Shown: positions 13,205 through 25,027, numbered from the stretch's first letter. The stretch: DNA of 64,000 nt from Lingula anatina (GCF_001039355.2 NW_019775746.1:429496-493495), one strand, 5' to 3'. Program-made: numbers and translations. The notes: generated by a model from the sequence alone, not told the origin.

Positions 13205-13318
13205 CTGTGTTCAAGAAAAGAAGAAATCAGTGTGACCCACACCTACTAGTAATCCCACGAGTAGAAACTCTGTGATATTCCCCACGTGCACACAGACCCA
13301 CCATGAATAGGAAATCAA
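13205..13318 (+). CDS. Candidate start-codon exon, product unrecognised
   Basis: TCTTCAG acceptor, 114 bp, then a GTGAGT donor. All frames contain stops in the first two thirds, but near the 3' end CCCACCATGA provides an almost ideal initiation context at 13303. The ATG is followed by five codons (Met-Asn-Arg-Lys-Ser) and one leftover base at the donor. An in-frame TGA lies upstream of the ATG, so this would be the true start. The layout (mostly untranslated leader, start codon just before a phase-1 donor, long intron behind) is typical of the first coding exon of an animal gene with long introns. The continuation has not been identified. Acceptors at 18012 and 41567 are phase-compatible, but each leads to a short end. 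A somewhat longer exon starting at 13173 is also possible. Confidence 0.35.
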
Positions 13319-14460
13319 GTGAGTTCAGCCTACTGTAAAATTGTCTTTTTTAAATAACATTTTATATTTGGTAAATATTACAAATTCCATATGTGTTCAG
13401 TATTTGGAAAGTAAGTCCACTGCATGTGTTTTATAGCTTTACAGTGACTGTACAGTTTATGGGAATGTCAGATGTATGTAAAAACTATTGCAAAAAAGAA
13501 TTGGTAACTCTGTATTAACATTTTTTTGATTAAGTGAAAAAGTATATGCTGCATCTGAGTCGAGTGGTAAGAGTTCTGGAAGATTGCATTTTTATGTGTT
13601 AACAGTCATTTTATTTTTGCCTAATGCATATTTAGTAATTCCATCCAAAAACACAACTGTTGTAAACCACATTTAAGTGCTAATTGTTGCCTTCAAAATA
13701 TGCTAACATGTTTATAAAAATTAAAAAGATACTGTAGCTTTGTTATTAAACGTGGTTAAAGGCCCAGCATTACAACATCTGTCATGTGAATACAGTATAT
13801 AAATCACAAAAGTTAACAGAGTGCTATTTTCCTATTTGTGTTAGACACAAATGTAAATTTATTCTTTGAATTGCTATAATTACCAGATTTGGGACTTGTT
13901 AAAATAAATTGAATTAATTGAAATCAGATATTTTCATCTCAAGCCACACAAGGTGCTGCTGCCATGTTATGAAATTTCAGAACTTCTCCCTCAAGTTCTC
14001 CCATGTGTGCCTCGTCCCCGACTCAAACCACTTAAATAGTACCGTAACATAATCTATCAAACAAAAAGAGGCTCTCGAACCAAACTTCGGAGGTGGCCAT
14101 TCGATTAATTACGTCTGAGGGATTTGTTGACTGGGTTGTAAGAACACAATGTCTATCCGTGTCAAGATCTGCGATTCGATCCAAGATAAGCCCAATCGGC
14201 GACCAATCTACTTTGCCATAATTGATTTTTGGTGGGTGTCCTTGTTTGAAGACTCCTGACTTCTTGTATGAAACCAAAGGATATTTTAATACTGTCCCAG
14301 CTCTCTTTTTCTTTCTCCACAATGTTAACATACTGCAGGAATGAGTAATTATTTGCAGATAATGGATTTTTTTCTTTTCATTGTTATTCTATATGACCAA
14401 CTTCATTAATGGTATCACTACCTACAAGACAGATCAAATTGCCTTTTAATATCTTTACAG
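13319..14460 (+). other. Intron-like stretch
   Basis: AT-rich with low CpG. The 99-codon minus-strand frame at 14032-14331 has no recognisable motif or splice partners and I leave it unassigned. Its sequence is GC-richer than its surroundings and may be a conserved non-coding block. Confidence 0.3.
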
Positions 14461-14624
14461 TTTGGAGCATTCAAGAAAGGGTTTCCCGTGCCTGAGAGAG
14501 TTTACATGTCAAGACTGTCAGTTCGGTCCCAAATTCCCAGCAGGCTGCCGGGGTTTCCTTGTCGTAGACAATTCACCGACATCATTATGAACTCTTTAGC
14601 AGTAATGGCCAACTAAGAAAAGAG
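14461..14624 (+). other. Candidate exon, coding status unclear
   Basis: A TATCTTTACAG acceptor precedes 164 bp, ending AGAG/GTATCA (weak donor). The segment is GC-richer than its flanks. Frame 0 is open for 50 codons up to a TAA near the 3' end, and frame 1 for 42 codons. In frame 1 it contains two Cys pairs (REFTCQDCQF), superficially finger-like but without the His residues of a C2H2 finger. The phase-1 exon at 13205 would enter the remaining frame, which stops after 10 codons. So this is either not part of that transcript or is untranslated. Confidence 0.2.
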
Positions 14625-14922
14625 GTATCATGTTAGTTAATAAGCGTCTTCTACTGCATTGAACCATTTCCTCTCTCTGCCTCATATTTCAATGGGCATG
14701 TTGGCTGATTGTTGGTAATTGTACAATAGGTATAGGATTATATGTCTCTTGAATTGATTTAATGTGCATGTTGTGTTTGAATTGATACCACTAGTGAATT
14801 GTGCTTAAAGACTGCTGTCTTTATCTAAGATTGGCATTCAGGTTTGACAGTTTGGTGTAATGAGGTACATCTTCTCATTCATTAAAGGTTTCCACTAGTG
14901 ATGAGACTCCTAGCAATTTCTT

Positions 14923-14926
<4 letters not shown>

Positions 14927-14983
<57 letters not shown>

Positions 14984-14984
14984 C
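14927..14984. repeat. (CT)n microsatellite
   Basis: CT dinucleotide repeat with one interruption near 14962. Confidence 0.97.
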
Positions 14985-16382
14985 ATTTGCATGTAGTATG
15001 AGAATTGATTTTAGTCCCCTTCATTTACCCAAAGATTAAAAAAATCACCCTATGTTTTATATCTACTAAAATGGAGATGATTCATTTGTATAAACTTGCC
15101 TATTTCTTACATTGGTTCATTTATTCAGCAAGAAGAAGGTACCAGTATTTCTGTACAGTATGCACTACCAGTGAGTAATTTACACGTATACTTTTGGGGA
15201 CTTTAAAGAGATGTCACTTAGAAATTCATTGTAGGAATGGTTGATATATTACAGGAAACTAAAGCCACTAGTGAAAAAGGGTGGGAATTTCCAATGAAAG
15301 ACAAAATGAAATTATGGAGCCATTTAGAAAGTGAATTTACATACAAATAAAAAGTATATACATGTGAAGATCAAATAGATTAGTTTTTGCTTTCTGCATA
15401 CTAATTACTTATTCATGCCCTAAAGTTACTTTGATGATGATGTTTTTAGCATTGCAATTATAAGTTTTTTATTGTTTGTGATAGTATCTCTTCCTCTAAC
15501 ACTATTACTGTAGCATAGGACAGTGGGACAGACAGTGACACCTATAGGCCATAATTGTTGTCCTTCATGGTCTTAAAAATATCATTTTAGGAATGCTAGA
15601 CTGATATATAATATAGAAGATGGTAAGAGCACGATACTGCAGCTCTACTTACATGTATATATCTGATTGTGCATTAACAGGCTAAGTATTAACTTGTCTG
15701 CACGTTTGAATTTGTTTTTATATTACAGTTGTCTACCCCAGTGCAAGAAGTGAGGGAAGGGGGTGTCTCTTTGTTCATGTGTCTGTGAACACATTGAATT
15801 TCTTATTTGTCTCCCTTCACAAAGACTTGTTTTCATTTGTTGTTACCAGTTGAAAAAAATTGAAATTGAGGCATTTTGATTTTTATTGCTGTTCCACAAT
15901 CTTCAATCAATTTCAGAGACATTTTACACAAAGACCTCAACACTTACTTGTGCACCTCTCATTATTCATTATTTCTGTACAATTTTTTTAGAAAACTCAA
16001 TGCTACTTTAGTACTGTGTAGTAATATATCTTATCCTATAGTTTTCACAAAATTTCAAGAAAACTTCTCAGACATAGAATTAGTGATGAGAGATAATGCA
16101 CCTGGACATTCTGTACATGTTGTAAGATCTATCAAAATGTCTAACAGTTAGTCCACCTCTGTTACCAACTTTAGAACTTGATCACTTCAGGAAGAGGGGG
16201 AGCCAGGGCTGCCGAAATTGGAACTGAAGACCCTCGCAGGACTTTTGGATGACTTAGGCAGGATTGACCCTCAGACCTATTTTTCAAGGTCACATGGTCA
16301 TTTTAAGATCAACATCTGAATTTACAATGAATACCCCAGATATATTTGTACCAGAAGCTCACACACTTAAGTACCAATACTA

Positions 16383-16414
16383 CCCCCCCCCCTTTTTTTT
16401 TTGGGGGGGGGGGG
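16383..16414. repeat. C10-T10-G12 homopolymer palindrome
   Basis: Ten C, ten T and twelve G follow one another directly. This forms a perfect C/G stem with a T loop, and the G tract can also form a quadruplex. Confidence 0.9.
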
Positions 16415-18011
16415 CGGTGGTGATGGGGGTAAGGCTGTTTTTGTCACAATAAGGGATAATTCTAGTTGTCTTTAGATATGAGGCATGGGTTCAAGGTGGG
16501 GACAAGTTCTGCACAGACTGTGGTGACACCTATACAAATTTTCAAAAGATAAACTGTAGCTTATTCACCGTTTTGACCCCTTTTTATTAGCACATTTTAT
16601 ACCAAAATTTTATAATTAAAAAAGAATATTTGATTGTTTAAGATGAAATATCTGGTTGTGTCATTAATTTTCAAAGTCCTTTGTAATGTTAAAATAAAGA
16701 AAACAAAGTGGTCTTCCAAGTTGTATGTCTTCTACTGCTTGCATTCAAAGGAGGATGGTATTTGACTGAAAATTGCCTGAAATGTGCCAATGGAGGCCTA
16801 GATATCCCAGCTTGGTTGAAGCAGAAAGGGGTGTTGATGACCCTTCACCTCTGCCTTGTAAATAATGAATGAGATCAGAACACGATGTCTGGAAAAAACA
16901 TAATTGACATGTTATGGAGAGGTTCTTTATTACTAACAATAATCTGGTACTTTAAAATTGAGGAAATTAGCATGTATAACAGCATTACTTTGATCCCAGA
17001 CTTGAATTATGCTTATGAATCTAGGCAATACTCATGACTGCTGTTAGAACCAATACTGTACACCATAACTTTCAACTGAAGGTGATAAAAAATGAAAGAA
17101 AAAAGATGAAGTAAATTAATGGAAATAGAACATGAGACCTGTTTTTTTTATCATTCTAAACCTAACTTGATGATTGTGCCATCAGCAAACATTTCTTTTG
17201 TCCATTTTAAGAAACATTTGAATACTGTTTTTTTGATAAGTGTGATTTTTTCCATTGCATATATAGTGAAGAAGGAAAGGGCACAAATATAGCCAAATTA
17301 AGATTCACAGATAAATACAAGCATGTATCTTTAAGCAGCAAGCATGTTAACATGATGAGTTGAAGGATGTTTTCTCTAATACCCTCTGATGAAGTTCAAA
17401 ATAACACATTCTTTTTTTTTCTAGAATCTTGTCAACATAGAGCCTGGGGCAGCAGAATCAGAGTTAAATGCCAGGATTTGACTTTGTTATCTAGCATGAA
17501 AGTGTGTGGTTAGATTCAGGAGATACCAACACCATATCTGAATCAGAGATCTGCCTTTATTGTGGTTCCTGTATTACTTTGAATTACATTTATTGTATAC
17601 TACATATTATTGAATGCTGCCAAATATGAACCAAGACAACAGCCACCATGCGAGTTATTAGGACCACAACAGAGAGACCTCAACCAATTGCAGAAGGAAC
17701 TAATGAGATTCTAAATTAAACTTTCCCTAGTGATAGAAAAGGCATTGACGACAAAAGGTGCTTATTTCCATCTTCTCTTTTCCATCCAACTACTCGAGCA
17801 ATGCAGTTAATCATATTTCTGTAAATTGAGTTGCTCCTTGATAAATTCCCAGCATCATAAAATCACTTATGGTATGTTGTGGTATCTAAATCGGTCCATT
17901 TGCATTGCTGTAAACTGCCTCTGGTACACAGAACCTCTCTCTTTTTTCTCTCTGGTGTTGACCCTGCATTGTTACGGCATCCCTTACACCTGTTCTGCTT
18001 TTTTCTTGCAG

Positions 18012-18073
18012 CCCCGTACGAGGAAAAAATGCTGGCTGTCGATGAAAGACTCGCGGGTGTTTTTGTTTTCTGA
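18012..18073 (+). other. Candidate short terminal exon
   Basis: A very strong acceptor (long T/C tract, then TTCTTGCAG) precedes a CpG-containing segment. The frame beginning at the third base reads 19 codons (PYEEKMLAVDERLAGVFVF) to TGA at 18071. It is phase-compatible with the donor at 13318, giving a predicted micropeptide of about 25 residues. A second frame is open for 22 codons. A donor-like GGTGTT inside it is weak. It could be the end of a short isoform, a non-coding exon, or an isolated acceptor. Confidence 0.2.
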
Positions 18074-19248
18074 AGCTTGATCACCTGTAAACATATGTAA
18101 CTATCACCCTATAATATGGTGAGAATGAGAATGCTGTTTATTTAGGGGAGTTAATGTCTTCATTGTGGCTGCTTAGAAGGTTTTAGGTGCTCTTGTGGCT
18201 TTAATTTGTGTGTATAGTTGTACTGTTTTGGTAAAGTAATACTTGGTAAGCAAAAGTTAAAATGGATTAACCATTTGGTCTTAGAAAAAAATAATTTATC
18301 AGTACTTATACGTAATGAGAGTATGGAAAAAATATAGTGAAAAGTTGGGGATATTCTGAGATATAAGATTAGGACAACAAGGACATGGGACAAAATTTTA
18401 ACGGATTTGTATTTACAATATTAAAGTTTGAAAATAATAAAATAAGTGAAGTTTGTATAGTACGGTGATTTTCTAAAGTAAAAAAGTGAAAAACAGCATG
18501 CCTTTATGATGCCCTATAAAGAGGACCCTATTTCTACTGTGGCTCCACCTTTTGGCAAAGAGTGTTACTATTGTTTATTCACTCTATACATGTTAAGAGT
18601 TGACAGCTCTGAACATTTAATGCAAGCCATACATTTTTATCTGTGAGACAATTTTTGAGTCAGTTTTTGGTAGCTTTTCATGTAGAGGCATGTGTTTTGC
18701 ACATTTTGTAGTCAGTTGTATGAAGAGGAGGAAACTGGGTCTAGGTGTATTTACAGAAAATGCTCATATCACAAATGAAAGGGTGGGCTTGAAGGGGCTG
18801 GCAATCAAATGTCACCAATTCTACTAGTGTTAAAAAAATGATAATAAACTGCAAAAAGATGCTAAAACGTAAAAGATGAATCAGATACATTCTGATAAAC
18901 AGTTGCAATGGATGGGAAGCCTCTCCACTTGAGGAAGGGTTTAGGAGGGGCAATGATCTTTTTGATGTACCTTGTCAGGTTAAACTTATGTGCTGAAAAT
19001 TCTCAATTTATTAAATTTAATATTTCAGTTTATTTCAAGATTTATCATAGAAAATCATGAAAATAATTGTAGGTAGCATGAACATGGAAACCATAGGATG
19101 GCTCTCGTCATAAAAGGGTGCGCTATGTGATTGCAGAGGAGATATAAGAGATCAAATATTCAGAATATATATATATCACCTGTGAACACTTTAAGTGGCG
19201 ATGCTGTATCTTCTGGATTTACTTTACTGAAATTTTATAAAGAAGAGA

Positions 19249-19251
<3 letters not shown>

Positions 19252-19304
<53 letters not shown>

Positions 19305-19351
19305 CGTGCGTGTGCATGTATGGTTGCATGCATGTGTGTATGTGTGTGTGG
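19252..19351. repeat. (GT)n microsatellite, degenerate 3' end
   Basis: Pure GT to about 19300, then GCGT/GCAT-interrupted units. Confidence 0.97.
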
Positions 19352-20487
19352 AAATTTTAGTTTTGTTTACTTGGTTCTGGTTTGGTATGGTATGTAACAC
19401 ATGTATTCACATGATATGTAAATTATCCATTGCAATAACACATGTTCTAGATGTGACTGAAGATAAACAATTCAATAACTTATTCAGCTTACAAGACAGC
19501 ATATAATGGAATCAATGTGGGTTGTTATAATTTGATTATACACGGGCAGAATTTGACATCTTCATGTAGAACATTGTTTCTCAGATAATGTTAATTTATG
19601 CTTGAGTAGCAATTCATACCATTATAAACTTGGTAATATTTGGTAGATGTTCAAGATTTAAATAAATGATGGTTTAGACAGGTGTTTGCAATGATTTGGG
19701 TGTGTAGTTTCTGACTGTGAATGTCGAATTCTGACTGTCGAACAATCTGTTCACAGTCATTTATAAAAATGTGGGCAGATATCGAGGTTCAAAGCTACTG
19801 ATGTTGGGCATTTCTTTATTTTAATATCCAAAGAAAGGATCAAATGCTGTTCAAAACTTCATTTTTACCTGAATAAGATGAAATTAAGATGTGGCTGTTT
19901 GGCTTAGGTGATTAGCTTTATAATTGTTAAAAATGGTGTTAAAATTTTTAATATTATTTTTTGAAGCCATTAAAATGATATGGCTTGTACTGGAAAATTG
20001 TTGAGGATGTTGGTAAAATTTTAGTATTATTATCTTGTTTAATTGTTTATTCAGGTTGGAATACACTTTTACAGTGACTATAACTTAACAATAACTAATG
20101 CACGAAAACTACAATTATCACAATTTACAAACATGTTTTTACCAAATTTGCTCTCATTCATTACCATCAGTTGCTATTATAAAAGTAGTTAACTAGGTGA
20201 GTTACGTGGTTGGTTAAGAATATATATTTTTTCTTGTATTGTTGTATTATATGTGCTTAAGTATACTCTCTTGGCAAAACAAATGGACTGTGTTGTGGAT
20301 TTATCTCTCCTGTTGTTGCAGCATGTTAAATGTTAATATAATTAATACTTCATTTCATGTTGTCCTTTCATGGGTGTATTCTTTAAATGTTTTTAGACTT
20401 CAACAAAATGTGAGAAAAATGAATTGAAATCATGTAATACATGATGTTTAATACCCCAGTATGAGGGAGACTGCTGACAGGGAGGCC

Positions 20488-20489
<2 letters not shown>

Positions 20490-20522
<33 letters not shown>
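20490..20522. repeat. (GA)n microsatellite
   Basis: Perfect GA/AG dinucleotide repeat. Confidence 0.97.
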
Positions 20523-20527
<5 letters not shown>

Positions 20528-21443
20528 TCATTCATTTACAAATATTAGTAAACAAAGAAAAAATGAAGAGATGTCAAGCATTCTGTTTCACATGAATAAA
20601 CAAGAAAACTTTTTAGTGGACCCAAGGCTGTATTGATTATTATGTAAAACAATTTCTGTTTAATGTGTATTCTGTTATATATATATATATATGTAAACAA
20701 TGGTTCAAAAAACTTTGATTTCACGTTAGGCAATGTACACTACTGGCTGGGATGCTGTCCATTGGTCATCACATGTCCAGTTCGATAATGTGATAATTAA
20801 AGACGCAGTAAGAGGGATAATAGCTGTCATGTGTGATATAGAAATATGAAATACTGGAAGATACTCTCCCACAATTGGAGGTCTGGCTTAGGGCGTGTCA
20901 ATTATTTATCAACGTTGCATAAAATTCCCCATTGTGTGGTGGCTGGGGAACATGACATGATGCAGGAACTGATCCAAAGAAATTGTCTTGTAAATGTCAT
21001 CCAAACTCAGATAACATGGCCACACAAAGTAATAGCTAAAGTGGGGCGAGGAGCTAGTGTACTGTTTGTCATTGTCCCTGGTTAGTTTTGGCTCTCGTTC
21101 AGCCGTGGATGATGTATGACGTGGATGTATGTGATACCAAAGAGATCGGAATGGAGTTGAGGGGAGGTTGTTTGTTGCTAGGCTGGCAGTGGATGATACA
21201 TTTTTTGGGTTGAATTTAGATTTAAAAAAAAATAGGTGGATATGGAATTTATTCTATGCCAGTGTAAAATTGATTTGGTTGAGAAATACAGGTCAAATGG
21301 CTAAACCAGTATGTGGTGCTTGCATGAAAATGTAAATACCACTTGCTCTGTCAGGGTTAAACTCTTTTTGGTAGTGTTTGCTACTAAGCAAAATCCAATC
21401 CAGTAAACAAGGATCTCTCTCTCTCTGGCGCCAGCATACACAC

Positions 21444-21445
<2 letters not shown>

Positions 21446-21476
<31 letters not shown>
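21446..21476. repeat. (AC)n microsatellite, length differs from copy B
   Basis: About 15 AC units here. The matching site in the second copy (around 25812-25835) is shorter and interrupted. Confidence 0.95.
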
Positions 21477-21477
<1 letters not shown>

Positions 21478-21637
21478 CTATGGAATAATTAAGATGTAAA
21501 GAAATATGTCATATTGTCATCATAGTTCCATATAACTGTGCATTTCTTATTTCTTATATTGTATGTATTTATTCATTTATTTCACTGTGAATCTTAACAC
21601 TTTGTATTGGGCAGTTTTGTACAGGTTGATATTTGAA

Positions 21638-21666
21638 TGTGTGTGTGTGTGTGTGTGTGTTTATGT

Positions 21667-21709
<43 letters not shown>
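21638..21709. repeat. (GT)n...(GA)n compound microsatellite, copy A
   Basis: GT repeat, a TTATGTAT spacer, GT again, then GA repeat. The copy-B counterpart at 25993-26102 is expanded. Confidence 0.95.
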
Positions 21710-21711
<2 letters not shown>

Positions 21712-22582
21712 AATCAGGCACAGAGTGGTACCACACACAGAGACTGATCACAGACTACAAGTTGCACTACAATCATGAAACCTATAACACGGAGACAAAG
21801 GTGTATAGCATTGTCATGTTATTTCAATCATATCACCTCTGGCAAATACATGCTAACATTCTCTTACATGCTGCAAACAGCTGGGAAATGGCTTGTACAA
21901 GGAAACTTACACAGGGATTTACAAGAAAACAAAAAAATCCCTCCCAGCTAAAAGATCGGCCTATGATCCATGAAGGAACTGTTTAGCAAAAAGTTAGTAA
22001 CAGACGTAAATGTTTTTGTCGGTCCACCCTGACTATCTTATCAGCTGGTGAATAGTAATTGAACAATTTAAGAAGAAGAACTCGTGTTTTTTCTGTATTA
22101 CACCCCTCATTATTTGGGTCTTGGCCTTGCAGTTTGTGTTAAGTGTTACATTTAAACCTGGCAACATTTGTGACAATTTTTGACTTTTTAAGTCATTATA
22201 TTGTTGATGACTTAAAATCATCATAATCATAATTATGACAATAGAATAGACTAGATGCACAAATGTTTGCCACAAGCTCCTTAGAAATGACAATTTATTT
22301 GTAGATTGAACCATTCTCACTAAAATAGAATATTTTCCAAGGTGGGATTGAGTAAATCATGGCAAATTTAATAACCAAATTTCAGTCTATACACTCGATG
22401 GTCACAGTTGATTGCTTGCCATTACAATTTTTCGTCAGATATAGCATCATGGCCTATACATACAATGATCACCTGCATCTGCTGTTGCCATCATTATCAC
22501 ACATGTTTGCATGTATCAAATGATTCATTTATTCAATGAGAAACTTTGAAAGCAGCTTGAATGCATAGAATCTGATCTGTAA

Positions 22583-23135
22583 TACCCCGTTCACACTATG
22601 CTCAGTTATCCGGATAAATTGCGAATTAGGTCACAATTCGAATAAATGCAGTAGTGTGAACGCAAGAGGATTTTTGTAATGCGCATTTTCAAAATCCTGC
22701 AAGCGAGGTGGATTTCTAAGCGCGATCCGGATAACTTACCGGAATCGACACCTGTACAGATCTTACTGCGCATGTGTGCTGATAAGTGCGGATATCTATG
22801 AATGCTTGTTTATTACTTTAGCGATTGCACCAAACGTATTTGGAGGTCACCACTCACTACAACATGAGGAAACAAACTTATTTTGCCACCTTATACTTCT
22901 CAAGAATGCTGGAATGTCTTCTGAGTTGCATTTGTCGTCACAAATTTTTGTTGGTATTTTAAGATTTCCTGTGCGGCGCATGCGCGAGTGTTCAAAACAG
23001 GAAGTTAAACCTGAAATTTTCAACATGGGATTCGGATTCGCTTAGCGAGTGTGAACGCAATGCCGAATCGGATTCCTTACGAAAAATCCGAATTATAGAA
23101 ATGCGGATTTTGGCAACTGTAGTGTGAATGGGGTA
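22583..23135. mobile_element. 553-bp PIF/Harbinger-like MITE, polymorphic
   Basis: Terminal inverted repeats TACCCCGTTCACACTA and TAGTGTGAATGGGGTA (15 of 16 positions pair), with imperfect inverted similarity continuing further inward. It is flanked on both sides by TAA (22580-22582 and 23136-23138). The second copy of this locus has a single TAA (26974-26976) and no insert, which is a clean empty site proving both insertion and target duplication. A 3-bp TAA target duplication is characteristic of PIF/Harbinger elements. It encodes no transposase: the 89-codon frame inside (22776-23045) shows no catalytic motif and its ATG lies by chance in the element, so this is non-autonomous. A TA-duplicating Tc1/mariner origin is less likely because the inverted repeats are symmetric around TAA, not TA. 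Confidence 0.85.
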
Positions 23136-23144
23136 TAAGAGGAC

Positions 23145-23347
23145 ATTCCCAGAGATTTAGTTCGATCTTACTAGATCGACCTAACTCCCTGGGGGTTCAC
23201 GCTAAATTGCAGTCAGTCGACCGTGCACAAAAGTTAATTACCCCCTTATAGCTTGTAGTAGGCGGAACGGACATTTAAGCCGGATTATCTGACAGTAATA
23301 TAGTGAGACTCCCCATGGGGATAGATTGATCTAAAATCTATGGGAAT
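23145..23347. mobile_element. Palindromic MITE, family 2, copy A
   Basis: The ends read ATTCCCA...TGGGAAT, with imperfect inverted similarity over about 25 bp (a GATTTAGTTCGATC-like word pairing with GATTGATCTAAAATC). Similarity may extend outward to 23137-23357. Its 5' half is clearly related to the element at 28707-28945 (shared CTAAATTGCA and GACAT.TAAGCC words). No coding capacity. The family is not assigned to a superfamily because target duplications are not clear. Confidence 0.6.
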
Positions 23348-24264
23348 GCGCCCTAAATCAAGGTTTATGTCATGGTTTGATGATTTATATTTCTTTTTAC
23401 TGATCAGGGTCTTTATGTTGACTATGTTTTCCAAAAATAAAAAACCCATTGAACTGGAAGCCAGAGCACAAATTATAATACAGTGCATATTTGAATCTTT
23501 TGTCCATGTTTGATGATTTTTACTGATATTTTATGGACAAACACACACATATAGCCATTACCCGCTTCTGTCATCACTGCCATTGCCGCTGTCATTGTCA
23601 CTTGACACTTTCCCATAATTTTTACTCATTAACACAATAAACATAAAACATGTTATTTATTATTCTCAGAGAATGATATATTGATTCATATGGTGATTGT
23701 CATGTCACTGGTTCTATAAGTTTTGCCATTTATATGTCTGTATACTTGACATCCTTATTTAATCCTTGAGTTTTGTCATTTGCTTTATTATTTGAAATGA
23801 TAGGCCCATGGGGGCTTAACCTAACTGAAATAGGTTTTAATTATTGATTGAAATGTTTTCTGCCCATTTGGTATATTTTAATTCTCATTGGAAGTACAGA
23901 TCCTTTATCTGTCACAGTTTTATGTTAGCTTGTAGGGGTTGTGCATTGAAGTTAAAACTGCATTAAAATTTTTTTGGGGGAGAGGCTTCTTGTTGTGGAA
24001 ATTACATGCTATATAAAGACTAAGAAGATAGTTTTATGAGCATAGTAAGTCAGGTTTGAAAAAGTCTTAATTTTGGCAGTCATACAAAAATAAAAACTGG
24101 GCATTGCAATAACACTACTCTCAGCTTTATTGATTGTGGTCAAACAAGATATGGTGTTTAATCCACATTTTATAAAGTTGAATTTTCACAGTAAGTGACA
24201 CCAATAATTGCTGTCAGTTTGTCATTAATATGTAATGTGAAATTGGTACCCCTTATTTTAACAC

Positions 24265-24318
24265 ATATGTACACATAACACGTAACACATACACATAACA
24301 CATACACATAACACATAA
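24265..24318. repeat. ACACATA-type minisatellite
   Basis: Tandem ACACATA/ACACATAAC units. Copy B (about 28118-28161) has fewer units. Confidence 0.85.
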
Positions 24319-24518
24319 GTCTCTCATGGACATCTTGGGGTAGTTCATGAAGGAGCCTTGATGCATGTAGATATTTGCCTTGTTTTATAACTTAGTCTAG
24401 TGATATTTTTGGTATAAAATCAATGGGTGTCAGTTTGGAGTTTGCTCATTGTCAAGAAGCACAATTGATAAATATAATGGACACTTTTGTAAGTAAAATT
24501 TTACATTTGCATAAAGCG

Positions 24519-24696
24519 TATTCAGAATAGCTGACTAACAGATTCGTGGATCAAATATGCCAACCCAATTAAAAGCTCATCGCTTGATTCCCAATTAGAC
24601 ACTGAATAGATTCCCCGCAGGGATTACGCAACAAGCATTCAAGTTTGTTGGCCATATTTGATCCATGGATCTGATGGTCTTCTGTTCTGAATGTAC
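24519..24696. mobile_element. Palindromic MITE, family 3, copy A
   Basis: The inverted arms contain ATTCAGAA...TTCTGAAT at the ends and GGATCAAATATG...CATATTTGATCC further in, around a CCCCGC-AGGG centre, about 178 bp in total. It is non-coding. The same element is at 28361-28537 in the second copy, where the centre reads as a perfect CCCCGCGGGG palindrome. Confidence 0.6.
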
Positions 24697-24861
24697 TCTT
24701 TGTTTTCACCAAAACTTTTCTCATAGTCTCCATTGACTTTCCCAATAATAATAATAATATATTTCAAGGTTAATGAAAACCTTTATGTCATACCTCGTCG
24801 AGAGTCTATGCGTCATCATTACATGGTTCTGTCACACCCAGTGTTGTGTGTAAGACTCTGT

Positions 24862-25027
24862 TCCCATACCTAGTTCAATCTAGCAGGATCAATCCAACCC
24901 CGAGGGGTTTCTTGCTAAATTGCACTCGGCTCAAGTGGCTCTTTTGTTTAGCACGCCTACTGAAGTTGTTATGGACTAATTAACTATAATCATTTAGCAG
25001 TTTTAGTAGGTGTGCCAGACATCTAAG
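24862..25027. mobile_element. Family 2 MITE, truncated at the assembly join
   Basis: The 5' arm (TCCCATACCTAG...) and central part match the complete element at 28707-28945, but the 3' arm is missing because copy A ends here. This is truncation by contig end, not biological decay. Confidence 0.6.

Larger units (their letters stand above)
14625..18011 (+). other. Intron-like stretch with a CT microsatellite and a C/T/G hairpin
   Basis: AT-rich with few CpG. It contains the CT repeat and the homopolymer hairpin listed separately. At 17424 a T-rich CTAG acceptor is followed by 18 open codons (including NLVNIEPGAAESELNARI) and then TGA, with no donor. This is a possible but weak terminal exon. 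Nothing else was recognised. Confidence 0.3.
18074..20675. other. AT-rich non-coding stretch with microsatellites
   Basis: No supported exon. It carries the long GT repeat and a GA repeat. The Cys/Val-alternating open frames here are translations of the GT repeat. Confidence 0.5.
20676..25027 (+). repeat. Direct repeat, copy A of pair 1 (probable allele)
   Basis: Starts in a TA repeat and runs almost identically to 25055-28872. It ends at GACATCTAAG, after which 26 unshared bases lead into the single n at 25054. It differs from the second copy by occasional substitutions, microsatellite lengths (AC at 21446, GT/GA at 21638), the number of ACACATA units near 24265, and a 553-bp transposon present only here. 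The 79-codon frame at 20846-21085 is identical in both copies but has no recognised motif. I treat the segment as one haplotype of the locus. Confidence 0.92.

Noticed and set aside
14461-14624. Zinc-finger reading of the Cys-rich frame
   Set aside because: The two Cys pairs are not followed by His residues at C2H2 spacing, and the frame ends shortly after.
19131-19506. Open frames rich in Cys-Val repeats
   Set aside because: Translation of the GT microsatellite. The same explanation applies to the frames at 21293-21475, 21569-21986 and 25919-26380.
20846-21085. 79-codon frame, identical at 25223-25462
   Set aside because: Identity follows from the allelic duplication. No domain, splice support or initiation context; it could be a conserved non-coding block.
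22033-22320. 95-codon minus-strand frame, repeated at 26427-26714
   Set aside because: AT-rich codons, no motif. Its repetition is explained by the haplotype pair.
22776-23045. 89-codon open frame
   Set aside because: Lies entirely within the 553-bp MITE, absent from the other haplotype, with no transposase motif.
24265-24318. Telomere-like tandem units
   Set aside because: Units are ACACATA-type, not TTAGGG or a relative, and few in number. An ordinary minisatellite.
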